A stretch of DNA of 64,000 nt from Thermoplasmata archaeon (GTDB lineage Archaea > Thermoplasmatota > Thermoplasmata > Methanomassiliicoccales > Methanomethylophilaceae): the NCBI GenBank assembly GCA_015063125.1, contig SUTB01000001.1, forward strand, positions 372,001 through 436,000. Reading direction: 5' to 3'. Below are positions 41,139 to 49,196 of the stretch, piece by piece. A program made the position numbers and the translations under genes. Each line of letters opens with the position of its first letter. Position 1 is the stretch's first letter. The notes under the pieces are model-generated. The model saw only the letters and a list, made by a program, of their open reading frames with translations, was not told the DNA's origin and did not search any database.

Positions 41139-41425
41139 GGCATCGCAGGATGGAGAGGCCGGAGGAGGATCCGAAAGGGATACTCACAGCCGTCCGCGAC
41201 TTCAACCAGCATTCAGGACCCGCCAGGCTCTTCTACAACCGTAATTCGAGGACGTTCTACGTGAACGTCTACGAAATGGGATACGACAGATGGTTCGGGG
41301 ACTTGTGCAACGGCCTGGATATAGTGGAGCTATACCGCAAGACATCGGAGTTCCCCGACGTGAAGATAACGGCCGAGGAGCTGATGAGGATGGAATCGGA
41401 GATCCTGCCCTATTCGGTGTGGTGA
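41135..41425 (+). CDS. Small unknown protein
   Basis: 96 residues, ATG overlapping the previous TGA. GPARLFYNRNSRTFYVNVYE then WFGDLCNGLDIVELYRKTSE. No Cys cluster or membrane segment. Next gene starts 2 nt after its TGA. No family recognised. Confidence 0.55.
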   Translation: MRHRRMERPEEDPKGILTAVRDFNQHSGPARLFYNRNSRTFYVNVYEMGYDRWFGDLCNGLDIVELYRKTSEFPDVKITAEELMRMESEILPYSVW

Positions 41426-41427
41426 GC

Positions 41428-41979
41428 ATGAACAGACGCGATACGTTGGACGCGATGAACCTGGGCATATCGGCGGCATCCCTTGGTGTCGGGATTTTGG
41501 CATTATGCCTGAACGAGAAGAAAGGTGATCAGATGGCGAACAAGATAGACAGCAGCAAGTATTCCTCGCGCAAGGATCTGAAGAAGGCCTACGCGAAGGA
41601 GATCAAGAGGACCGCCGTGTCCGAGATAGGGTACACGGGCACGGTCATCGTCCTCAACGAGAAAGGGGAACCGACGACATACGGATTGGTCCCCTTGGAG
41701 AACAGGAAGATAACAAAGGAGAGGACTCAGAAGCCCAAATCACAGGGCTCCTGGGTCGCCATGGAGATCAACTCCAGGAGCGGAGGGGACAGGCAGGCCA
41801 TTGTCTGCTCATCCAAGGAGGAGGCCAAGAGCAGAGCATTATCCATGAAGAAGGCCCATCGCAAGGGCTCCAAGCAGTCGAAGAACTGCATCCAGGGGTA
41901 CACGAGGGCGGATACCTCTAGAACGATAGATGTGGCCGACCTCTTCAACGGAGAGGGCGGCACTGTATACAGGGTGTGA
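41428..41979 (+). CDS. Basic protein with N-terminal hydrophobic helix
   Basis: 183 residues from ATG 41428. Residues 8-27 (AMNLGISAASLGVGILALCL) form one hydrophobic helix, followed by a very basic domain (SRKDLKKAYAKEIKRTAVSE, KERTQKPKSQGSWVAMEINS, MKKAHRKGSKQSKNCIQGYT). A membrane-tethered nucleic-acid-binding protein is plausible. Internal Met at 41533 is an alternative start that would drop the helix. Confidence 0.58.
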   Translation: MNRRDTLDAMNLGISAASLGVGILALCLNEKKGDQMANKIDSSKYSSRKDLKKAYAKEIKRTAVSEIGYTGTVIVLNEKGEPTTYGLVPLENRKITKERTQKPKSQGSWVAMEINSRSGGDRQAIVCSSKEEAKSRALSMKKAHRKGSKQSKNCIQGYTRADTSRTIDVADLFNGEGGTVYRV

Positions 41980-41983
41980 TGGA

Positions 41984-43252
41984 ATGAAGATATTCAGATA
42001 CATGAAGAGACCCCTGGTCTCGTCGGAGAACAGGAAAGCGGCGAATCAGGTGGCATACACAAGGAAGGGAACGGACATAGTCGAGACTCTGGGAAGCGGA
42101 ACGGCTTCGAGAAGGAAGATCCCGACCGTATGGGTCACCGCGAAGAACGGACAGAAGTGGGAGATCCCCGTGGACCCCAAGACGGGAAGGGTCCCGGACG
42201 AGTACCTCTACGCGAGATTCCTGGCAACGCATCAGGGCTCCCGCAACGGAAGGGAGAGGAACATCCTCATCGACATCGGGAAGGATGCGGATATGCTGCA
42301 TGAGATCCCTGCCGGAGGATTCACTCCCCAGCAGCTCATCGAGACCGGCTGGTGGCAGGGCGTGAACGAATCCGACATCATCGGAATAGACGACACGGGA
42401 GCGTTGGCATTCGCCAGGGAGCTGGAAGCCGCTGCTAAATCCGCTCAGGCGCAGGGAAAGAAGATGATCTTCCTCATGCCTGAGGAATCGGCCGAGAGGG
42501 CAAGGCAGATACTCTCCAAGGACTTCAACGCCTCCGAAATCAAGAAAGCCGTGAGGAACGGAGGAATCATCATCAAGGAGGGCAACCCGGGAAGGGGGGC
42601 CTCCGGATGCTACGTTTCCATGCAGGAATCCTCATCGCTGAAGACCCCTGTGATCATCCTGGGAAAGGACTGGAACGAGGAGACGCTGGTCCATGAGTTC
42701 ACGCATCACCTCAGACATGTCGATGAGACGAGGGGAGGACTCACAAGGACCCCGCTGAAGCTCAACGAGAACGGGGAGAGAATCTCATCGACCAGATACG
42801 CCCCGAAGGAGTACAACTCCGCATTGAATCTCGAGGAGGCCTCTACGGTCGCTGAATCATTGGTAAGGATACAGGCCCCGTCAGCCGGAGCCAACGGATA
42901 TTATGCCGCAACGACCGTCCACGGCGATACTCCTTACAAGAGGTATCTGCACGACAGGGACATAATGGTCCCCGGCGGTTCCCAGCCCCTCAGAGGCCAC
43001 AGAGCGGAGAGGCAGGTGGTCCAGAAGTTCGGCGAGACCTCGATCTCCCACATGGGATACTACCGTCCCGGATCCAATGCCGGAAGGTATCTGGAGGAGA
43101 GGAAGGCGAAAGGCAACCTTCCCGTGGCATCGAAGCCTTCCAAGAAGAAGAAAGCACCCGATATGACGGGTTTCGGAACCAAGGGTCCCGGGATGGTGGG
43201 TGCCGAAGCATCGAAGAGCAAGAACAGGAGGGCCACTAAAGCAAGAAGATGA
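41984..43252 (+). CDS. HExxH metalloprotease-like protein
   Basis: 422 residues. Catalytic H237-E-F-T-H241 in ETLVHEFTHHLRHVDETRGG; LNLEEASTVAESLVRIQ supplies the likely Glu ligand. The C-terminal part (LHDRDIMVPGGSQPLRGHRA) parallels LHDQQVISGSRALKGKAA of the paralogue at 40278. N-terminal 120 residues are separate (TVWVTAKNGQKWEIPVDPKT, then RNILIDIGKDADML). Ends with a basic tail. Followed by a terminator hairpin, so it is the last gene of the second operon. Confidence 0.68.
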   Translation: MKIFRYMKRPLVSSENRKAANQVAYTRKGTDIVETLGSGTASRRKIPTVWVTAKNGQKWEIPVDPKTGRVPDEYLYARFLATHQGSRNGRERNILIDIGKDADMLHEIPAGGFTPQQLIETGWWQGVNESDIIGIDDTGALAFARELEAAAKSAQAQGKKMIFLMPEESAERARQILSKDFNASEIKKAVRNGGIIIKEGNPGRGASGCYVSMQESSSLKTPVIILGKDWNEETLVHEFTHHLRHVDETRGGLTRTPLKLNENGERISSTRYAPKEYNSALNLEEASTVAESLVRIQAPSAGANGYYAATTVHGDTPYKRYLHDRDIMVPGGSQPLRGHRAERQVVQKFGETSISHMGYYRPGSNAGRYLEERKAKGNLPVASKPSKKKKAPDMTGFGTKGPGMVGAEASKSKNRRATKARR

Positions 43253-43266
43253 CCGTCCGATAAACC

Positions 43267-43291
43267 GAGGCGCTGGGCTTCCCAGCGCCTC
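43267..43291. terminator. Terminator hairpin
   Basis: 11-bp stem GAGGCGCTGGG with loop CTT and CCCAGCGCCTC, followed by CTCTTT. It ends the plus-strand operon shortly before the convergent gene at 43360. Confidence 0.75.
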
Positions 43292-43359
43292 CTCTTTCAG
43301 CTATTCGCACACATAAGGCGGTTCAATAAATTGCAAACCGATCAGTTGTCAATCAGCAC

Positions 43360-44082
43360 CTACATCATCAGATCCCCTACTTCCCTTGGGGTGCCGTAAG
43401 CAATCTGCTGGATGATGAAGAATTCGTCTACAGTCATGGGAACGACGAACTCATGTTGCAAAGGCCCTCTCCTATCGTGCTCAGGCACTTCGCATACTCC
43501 GACCTTGAACTTCACGTATCTGTCCTCTTCATCGTCTTTGCTATCCAGAGAATCTAGGAAAGCTTTTGCTATAGCCTTATCATCGCCGAATCTGTCGATC
43601 AGCCGCCCATATTCATAATCCGAAAGCTTGATCGAGAGTTCTACCCCTTCGACCTTCTTCAGCGGCACATCGGACTTCCTGAGATCCTCCAGAATGTATG
43701 TCATTTCCTTGGGGTCGTAGCAATAGGTTGCGACGATATCAGGCTGTATGTCGCATTCGTAGCGGTTGTCACCCAGATCGCGCTCGTTATGCTCCACGGG
43801 CATCATGACGGTATAGCCGCTCAGATATGCTTCCAGAGACCACAAGCCCTTAGAATCCGGGTATTCGGCTAATAACTCCTTCTCGGCCTCGAGAAATCTA
43901 TCTGTTTCCATCACACAAGGGCCCTCGCCCTCATCCCACTCGGTGCCGAACCCGAATGCGGGGTGATCGGGATCGGGTACGGGCTTCCAATCGGAGAATG
44001 TGCAGTCATCGTACCGTATGCGGTATCTGCAGCGTATCTTTCCGATCATTGATGACGAGTCCTCGAACATATCCTGGACCAC
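43360..44082 (-). CDS. Unknown protein, paralogue of the 46924 gene; TAG stop
   Basis: 240 residues. It shares with the 251-residue protein at 46924-47679 the opening CRYRIRYDDCTFSDWKPVPD (RYKVRYSDGSVSDWMLIPD), the centre YLSGYTVMMPVEHNE (YLSGYAVTMPVEYNE) and the end EFFIIQQIAYG (EFFAFQQIAYG). The stop is TAG (43360-43362); read-through adds only VLIDN before TGA, matching VGVLSQ at the same place in the paralogue. The pair brackets the reverse-transcriptase gene. No known domain recognised. Confidence 0.65.
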   Translation of the reverse strand: MVQDMFEDSSSMIGKIRCRYRIRYDDCTFSDWKPVPDPDHPAFGFGTEWDEGEGPCVMETDRFLEAEKELLAEYPDSKGLWSLEAYLSGYTVMMPVEHNERDLGDNRYECDIQPDIVATYCYDPKEMTYILEDLRKSDVPLKKVEGVELSIKLSDYEYGRLIDRFGDDKAIAKAFLDSLDSKDDEEDRYVKFKVGVCEVPEHDRRGPLQHEFVVPMTVDEFFIIQQIAYGTPREVGDLMM

Positions 44083-44177
44083 TGTTGATGAGTATTAGAA
44101 CATTTCCGAATCCCGAGCCCTATATGCATAATGGTGCACAGTGTTTGCCTTTTTTTTACGACCTGGATATATCCGCC

Positions 44178-46646
44178 ATGGAATCAAACCATAGCATAAA
44201 GGATCCTGGTCTGGAGCTACGCTGGAAGACCATCGATTGGGAAGCAGTTGAAGACCGTGTCGAGACGATGAGAAGGAACATCTCTCTGGCCACGATGGAT
44301 AGGGATTTCGAACTCGCGGAGAATCTCGTGGACAATTTCATGAGATCCGTGGATGCCCACCTGATAGCCGTCAGGTCCGTTACTTCCAAGGACGCGACTA
44401 AAGAAGTGGGGCTGGGAGAAGCCTGGGAAACGGATTCGGACAGGATGCGTGCGGTTCTCGTCCTCGATCCCGACAATTACAGATCCGACCCGGTGCAGAC
44501 GTACAAGGCCTTCGAACCCAGAACGAAGAAGGACAGGTGGTTCACCATACCCACATTCTACGACCGTGCGATGCATGAGCTGATGAACATGGCGGCCGTA
44601 TCATACATGGAACCCCTTCTGGACAAAAGGATGTTCTCCGTACGCGACGGCAGATCTGTAGCCGATGCCGTCACCGAGCTGAAGTATATCCTGACCGGAC
44701 AGGGGTCTCCGGAATGGATAGTCAAATTCGATGTCAAATCATTCTACGACACCATCTCGCACCAATGGCTGAAAGAGAACTTCCCCATATTCCCCGAGAT
44801 GGTGGCAGCTCTTCTTTCGGCGGATAAGTATCTGAAAGGGTCCGGCGAGGAGATCGAATGGACGAGCGGAATCAGTACAGGAGACAGGTTCAGCCCAGCA
44901 TTATCCAGATGGACGCTCAACGGAGTAGAGGGTCTTTTCAGGGACACGGACGATCCGATGAACGGCATCGCATTGGCCTGGGTGGACGACATAATCGTTA
45001 CGGCAAGGACAAGACGCCAGGCCGAGGATATGATGTCCAAGATGGTGGATTTCCTGGCCGAACGCGGTCTGACGCTAAACATGCAGAAGAGCATGGTCAC
45101 CAACATCCGCGAGGGAGTGGATTGGCTAGGTTTCAGCTTCAAGAAGGTCGGGGAAGGTATAGTCATCACCCCCTCGAAGGATTCTCTCCAGGACTACATC
45201 GCCGAACTGAAGGATATCATCGACAGCGCCATGTCCGTCGGGCAGATGATAAAGTCCGTGAACGACAAATACCGCGGATTCAAGTCGCAGTATCGGATCG
45301 CGGATCTCTCCGAATGCGCCAAGGATATCGACGATAAGGTATTCACGATGGCCATAAACGCGGCCCCCAGGCTAGCACACGTCACCAATGAACAGGCGCT
45401 ATCCAGATTCATCGGCAAGGACGAGAGGGGCCAGATCTTCAGGATGGATGAGAAGAGGTACATAAAGCGTGTCTCCGATATCCGCAGGGTGCCCCACGAG
45501 AGGCTGTTCCTGAACGCCATCCCGCTGGTCAATAAGCAGTACTTTACGGAAAGGAGCGAGCGCCTGAAGATCATGAAAGTGTCCACGAAATATGCTGGGA
45601 TGATGGATTCCCAGAGGGACATATGCCCATACTGCGGACTTCTGATACGCTATTTCGAGGAACGCGAGATCGTTGAGGGAGGATCGGGAAAGAGGTATGC
45701 TCACAGCTTCTGTGTCAAGGAGGAGGCAATCCTATCGATGACCCCGCCCGAAAAGGAGCCGATCCCTATCTCCGAATCGAGTACTCCGCTGCCGTCCGAA
45801 CCTGCAGAAACTCACCAGGATGCCCAGGACCAATCGGTTCTGAGCCTGGACGAATTCGTCACATCCGTATCCGAAGCCGTCAAAGATAGGAAGATTGAGG
45901 AGAAAGAGACCGAGACCAAGGCTGAACAGACCGCTAAAAAGGAATGGGGCACGGATATGGATAGTCTCCTGAATTACCTGGAGGACAAGAAGAGATACGG
46001 CCATACGTTCATTCACATATCCAAGATCCAATACCATTCTGGACGCAAACTTCCCCCGGAAGCATTCACCAACGATATCTGGTGGTACAAAGTGGGGAAG
46101 GATTCGATGAATAAGATGCTTGCCAAAGGCGGCTGGTATGTGGAACGTGTCGATACGAAGATGAATCTCGTATGGTTCGCTGTGGGGAAGATAACCTGGA
46201 AGGTATCGGAGGCGGAACAGGCATTCATCCTGAGAAGCTCCGGGCCGGATGCGGCCGTCTATTGCAGACAAAGGGATGAAAGGGTGGCGAGATCGGAGAT
46301 GCGCCCATTCACAGAATATCTCGTCAGTTGCGACATGGATCAGCTGAAACTGACGGTTGCGGATATAGAGAAGATACTCGGGTATCCTCTGCCAGCGGGA
46401 GCATCTAACGAACATTGGTGGAGGACCCGCAAGACGAACCATATCCTGACAGCGATCGAGGATGCTGACTGGACGAAAGTGGAGTACGTTCACGGCTCGC
46501 ATATAATCATAGCAAGAGTGGCCAAGATGCCTGAACCCGGTCGCGGGAACGTTGTGCTGGGCGATCTCAGGAACAAGAAGTACCTGATCGATGCCATAAA
46601 TGTAAGGTTCCCCAATCCAGATTCGGAGGATTCCCAATTCTTCTGA
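44178..46646 (+). CDS. Group II intron-type reverse transcriptase fused to two DUF7662-like domains
   Basis: 822 residues from ATG 44178; the frame is open from 43956 but earlier codons lie opposite another gene. The RT core (about 60-340) has VTSKDATKEVG, RWFTIPTFYDRAMHELMNMA, the first catalytic Asp in VKFDVKSFYDTISHQWL (about 184), ISTGDRFSPALSRW in place of QGGxxSP, WVDDIIVTAR in place of YADD (about 268) and VDWLGFSFKKV. A maturase-like thumb follows, then a degenerate HNH/zinc knuckle (CPYCG...HSFC, about 483-515), a charged linker, and two copies (about 594-669, 710-781) of a domain with LP-x-x-A/F...WW and GW/ADWTKVEYV, resembling DUF7662. No intron RNA is visible around it, so it is a free-standing RT, a type often recruited to defence. 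Domain naming of the C-terminus is from memory. Confidence 0.78.
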   Translation: MESNHSIKDPGLELRWKTIDWEAVEDRVETMRRNISLATMDRDFELAENLVDNFMRSVDAHLIAVRSVTSKDATKEVGLGEAWETDSDRMRAVLVLDPDNYRSDPVQTYKAFEPRTKKDRWFTIPTFYDRAMHELMNMAAVSYMEPLLDKRMFSVRDGRSVADAVTELKYILTGQGSPEWIVKFDVKSFYDTISHQWLKENFPIFPEMVAALLSADKYLKGSGEEIEWTSGISTGDRFSPALSRWTLNGVEGLFRDTDDPMNGIALAWVDDIIVTARTRRQAEDMMSKMVDFLAERGLTLNMQKSMVTNIREGVDWLGFSFKKVGEGIVITPSKDSLQDYIAELKDIIDSAMSVGQMIKSVNDKYRGFKSQYRIADLSECAKDIDDKVFTMAINAAPRLAHVTNEQALSRFIGKDERGQIFRMDEKRYIKRVSDIRRVPHERLFLNAIPLVNKQYFTERSERLKIMKVSTKYAGMMDSQRDICPYCGLLIRYFEEREIVEGGSGKRYAHSFCVKEEAILSMTPPEKEPIPISESSTPLPSEPAETHQDAQDQSVLSLDEFVTSVSEAVKDRKIEEKETETKAEQTAKKEWGTDMDSLLNYLEDKKRYGHTFIHISKIQYHSGRKLPPEAFTNDIWWYKVGKDSMNKMLAKGGWYVERVDTKMNLVWFAVGKITWKVSEAEQAFILRSSGPDAAVYCRQRDERVARSEMRPFTEYLVSCDMDQLKLTVADIEKILGYPLPAGASNEHWWRTRKTNHILTAIEDADWTKVEYVHGSHIIIARVAKMPEPGRGNVVLGDLRNKKYLIDAINVRFPNPDSEDSQFF

Positions 46647-46651
46647 TACAA

Positions 46652-46674
46652 TCCGTGTCTCCATGCGGGACACG
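46652..46674. terminator. Hairpin after the RT gene
   Basis: CCGTGTC, loop TCCATGCGG, GACACGG, a few nt after the RT stop. It may terminate the transcript or be part of a structured RNA linked to the RT. Confidence 0.5.
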
Positions 46675-46711
46675 GCCCTTCCTTCAAAAAGAGGCGGAAA
46701 CATCAGGCGCG

Positions 46712-46837
46712 TCAGAAGCTCATCTCGAACCTCATCTCCAGCGGCTGGCCGCAGACCATGCATCTGCTAAATGGATTGAGCTCGTCGTTCTCTGTTCCGC
46801 AGTGCCTGCAAGCGCATTACCCTTTGCCCTCCCGCAT
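46712..46837 (-). pseudogene. Zinc-ribbon microgene with nonsense codon
   Basis: 42 codons, the same length as the intact copy at 47836-47961. It reads MREGKG, TAA, then CACRHCGTENDELNPFSRCM, VCGQPLEMRFEMSF. Codon 7 is TAA where the intact copy has AAA. All four zinc-binding Cys lie after the stop. No other in-frame start is near, so this copy is most likely dead. Confidence 0.6.
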
Positions 46838-46923
46838 ATCTTCTGATCATTTGGGTTAGCGTGTAGTGTCCTAAGTACGGGCTGCAATAACAATCACGAC
46901 AATGCAACCGAATCAGCAGCGGT

Positions 46924-47679
46924 TCAATGCTTGTAAGCCTTCGGTCCACGATTCTGCTTCTGCGAAAGCACGCCAACCAATACGTCGGCCGGATCCCTGC
47001 TGGGACCGTAGGCGATCTGCTGGAAAGCGAAGAACTCGAGCAGATCCATATCCAGAACAAGGCTCTCGGCGTATTCTTCTGATAGGTTCTCGGCCTTGGT
47101 CCTGCTTACTTCATACGTGTAAGGGTCCGATTTAATGGAATCAAGAATGAGATCGAAAGCCCTGTCCCAGAAATCGCCTTCAATCTGCTCCTTGTTCATA
47201 AAATCGCGGACCTTCCGATGCTCATCGCGAGTCAGCCTCATCTCCACCGTGGCCCCCAGAACTCCGGGGTGCTTCTCGGCATCCCTTATGATACCATCCA
47301 GAATAAATGCTTCATTCTCGCGGTCGAAATGGTAGTTCATTCTCCATTCCGGGCTGAGATCGCATTGGAATACATCCTTGGAGACCATCTTTTCGTTATA
47401 TTCGACAGGCATCGTTACGGCGTATCCCGACAGATAAGAAAGCACAGAGTCGGCCTTATCATAGACTTCCGGGTATGTTTTCAACGCCAGGAGGTCTCTC
47501 TTAAATCCTTCTGTCTCCTTTATCCATGGAGGGATGTCCAAATCATCCCAATCGGGGCCCCACAGGAATGAAGGATGGCGGGGATCCGGTATGAGCATCC
47601 AATCCGAGACGGATCCGTCAGAGTATCTGACCTTGTATCTGGTACGGATGCTATCTATATCCGGATCTTTCCCTGACAT
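46924..47679 (-). CDS. Unknown protein, paralogue of the 43360 gene
   Basis: 251 residues. MSGKDPDIDSIRTRYKVRYS then SVSDWMLIPDPRHPSFLWGP, YLSGYAVTMPVEYNE, EFFAFQQIAYGPSRDPADVL. It shares these blocks with the protein at 43360-44082. Acidic, cytoplasmic by composition. It and the zinc-ribbon microgene are present as two sets around the RT gene, suggesting duplication of a small module. Confidence 0.65.
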   Translation of the reverse strand: MSGKDPDIDSIRTRYKVRYSDGSVSDWMLIPDPRHPSFLWGPDWDDLDIPPWIKETEGFKRDLLALKTYPEVYDKADSVLSYLSGYAVTMPVEYNEKMVSKDVFQCDLSPEWRMNYHFDRENEAFILDGIIRDAEKHPGVLGATVEMRLTRDEHRKVRDFMNKEQIEGDFWDRAFDLILDSIKSDPYTYEVSRTKAENLSEEYAESLVLDMDLLEFFAFQQIAYGPSRDPADVLVGVLSQKQNRGPKAYKH

Positions 47680-47835
47680 GTTATCGTTTTACAAACACAG
47701 CTGTTGCATATCAGTTTTGTCCCCCATATGCCCGCTCGCCCACAGGCATACGTTCCATAATTCTCCATGGAATGACAGCGACAACTTTTCGTACAATGCT
47801 TGGACGCTACGGCCATAAAGTGGATGTGTGCCCCC

Positions 47836-47961
47836 TCAGAAAGCCATTTCGAACCTCATCTCCAGCGGCTGTCCGCATACGATGCATCTGCTGAAAGGAT
47901 TCAGTTCGTCGTTCTCTGCGCCGCAATACTTACAAGTGCATTTTCCCATATCCTCAACCAT
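47836..47961 (-). CDS. 41-residue zinc-ribbon microprotein
   Basis: MVEDMGKCTCKYCGAENDEL then NPFSRCIVCGQPLEMRFEMA F. Cys pattern CTCKYC...CIVC is a complete one-zinc ribbon. A nonsense-bearing copy lies at 46712. It may be co-transcribed with the 251-aa gene 156 nt downstream. Function unknown; a nucleic-acid or protein adaptor is typical for such ribbons. Confidence 0.62.
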   Translation of the reverse strand: MVEDMGKCTCKYCGAENDELNPFSRCIVCGQPLEMRFEMAF

Positions 47962-48043
47962 ATCTCCCGATTATTTAGGCTGGCGTGTAGGTGTAAAGTT
48001 GACAGTTTTACTTTTGCACCCGCTCTGCTCCAGCCTATAAAAA

Positions 48044-48307
48044 TCATCGGAAATCAGCTCGCTCCATGTACTCGAGCCTGTTGTGGCATTCCTCCGGATT
48101 AGGGATGTAGAACTCTACGACGACCTTGCCCAATTCCTCTCCCGGGGTACGGTGGTAGTCCGCGTACGATTCGAACTGGATCTGCTTTAGCACCTGCTGT
48201 GTGAGACGGTCTATGATGTTCTCCCTCTCGCTTTCCAGATATCCCTCGATCCCGGAGGCGATCTGTTCCTGCAACCATTCCATGTCTTTGTGGATGACCT
48301 TTGTCAT
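48044..48307 (-). CDS. Small protein, paralogue of the 30337 gene
   Basis: 87 residues: MTKVIHKDMEWLQEQIASGI, EGYLESERENIIDRLTQQVL, then VVVEFYIPNPEECHNRLEYM. See the 84-residue relative at 30337-30591. An amphipathic helix followed by a beta-like end. Unknown function. Confidence 0.58.
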   Translation of the reverse strand: MTKVIHKDMEWLQEQIASGIEGYLESERENIIDRLTQQVLKQIQFESYADYHRTPGEELGKVVVEFYIPNPEECHNRLEYMERADFR

Positions 48308-48367
48308 GCCCCTTATCCAACGCTTTGCGGATTTAACTCTTCGCGCATTTTCTAAGATTTAGGGTTC

Positions 48368-49012
48368 TTAGGTAATCGAGAGAATGCGCTCATTTATGCA
48401 GCGATAGACCTCGGAGACACGTTTCCCCAAGGGTGTGAGCGAATACCTCTTCTCATGCCTGCCTTCAACGCTGTCGGTGATCAGAACCAGGCCCTCCTCC
48501 AACATCAGATTCAGCAGCCTCGTCACATATTCGTGGTTTCTGATATGCGTGAGAATCTCCTTCTGGACGACGTGGTCCTTGCCGTCCAGGATAAGGAATA
48601 CCGTCTCCGCGTGTTTCCGATCTATGCTCTTGCCGGACAGCTCGGAGCCGGGGGAAACGAGGAGGTCCACCATGGAGAACAGCAATGCGGCTTCCTTTCC
48701 GAGGGGAGTCAGGGAGACAAGTATGCGCTTGTGTCCGTCTCTGGAGTCGGTCATCTCGATAAGCCCGTCGTCTCTCATCGATTCCAGCCTCTTGCGGAGA
48801 GTCTGAGTGTGGTTGACGATCGGCAGGAGATCCTTCAGAATCAGCGGAGTCCCGGATTGGTTCAGAGCGAGGAGTATCCCTATTGTGTGGCCCTCGCCGA
48901 TGCTCGTGAAGAAATCCGGATCCCTCAAACTATCGGTTCTCCGAACCCTTTTGAGCGTAATAATACTAATCCGCCGGCTCACGGAAGAAGAAAGCCCGTT
49001 GATTACGGGCAT
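48368..49012 (-). CDS. Double winged-helix transcription regulator
   Basis: 214 residues. Two similar winged-helix units: HTIGILLALNQSGTPLILKD...LRKRLESMRDDGLIEMTDSR...SLTPLGKEAALLF and KHAETVFLILDGKDHVVQKE...VTRLLNLMLEEGLVLITDSV...SLTPLGKRVSEVY. The internal duplication (GLIEMTDS/GLVLITDS, LTPLGK twice) is clear. Cytoplasmic DNA-binding protein, MarR/PadR-like. It is divergent from AbrB and the integrase, so it may control the integrase operon from the shared AT-rich promoter region at 49020-49190. Confidence 0.72.
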   Translation of the reverse strand: MPVINGLSSSVSRRISIITLKRVRRTDSLRDPDFFTSIGEGHTIGILLALNQSGTPLILKDLLPIVNHTQTLRKRLESMRDDGLIEMTDSRDGHKRILVSLTPLGKEAALLFSMVDLLVSPGSELSGKSIDRKHAETVFLILDGKDHVVQKEILTHIRNHEYVTRLLNLMLEEGLVLITDSVEGRHEKRYSLTPLGKRVSEVYRCINERILSIT

Positions 49013-49142
49013 TCGACCCCGATAAAGTTGGATGTTACCACCTAATATCGTATAATTTTGTATATTTTGTATTGGAAATAGTTGCTACTTAAACCGCTAA
49101 ACACCCTTTGTAACTGGTCATAGTTACGTAAAATAACAAATT

Positions 49143-49152
49143 CTTTATATAC
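49143..49152 (+). promoter_or_regulatory. TATA box for the abrB-integrase operon
   Basis: CTTTATATAC about 45 nt before the ATG at 49197, in an AT-rich region shared with the divergent regulator gene. Confidence 0.55.
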
Positions 49153-49196
49153 TACACGATACGTTAGCAACTCTGCCCGTGGAAGAGGTAGCAACC

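Noticed and set aside
12865-46646. A diversity-generating retroelement targeting the surface proteins
   Set aside because: The RT has group II-like motifs and no template/variable repeat pair was noticed near the RT or at the ends of the surface genes. A systematic repeat search would be needed to exclude it fully.
44178-46711. A mobile group II intron
   Set aside because: No domain V/VI-like RNA hairpin was seen next to the RT gene, the HNH site is degenerate and extra domains are fused.
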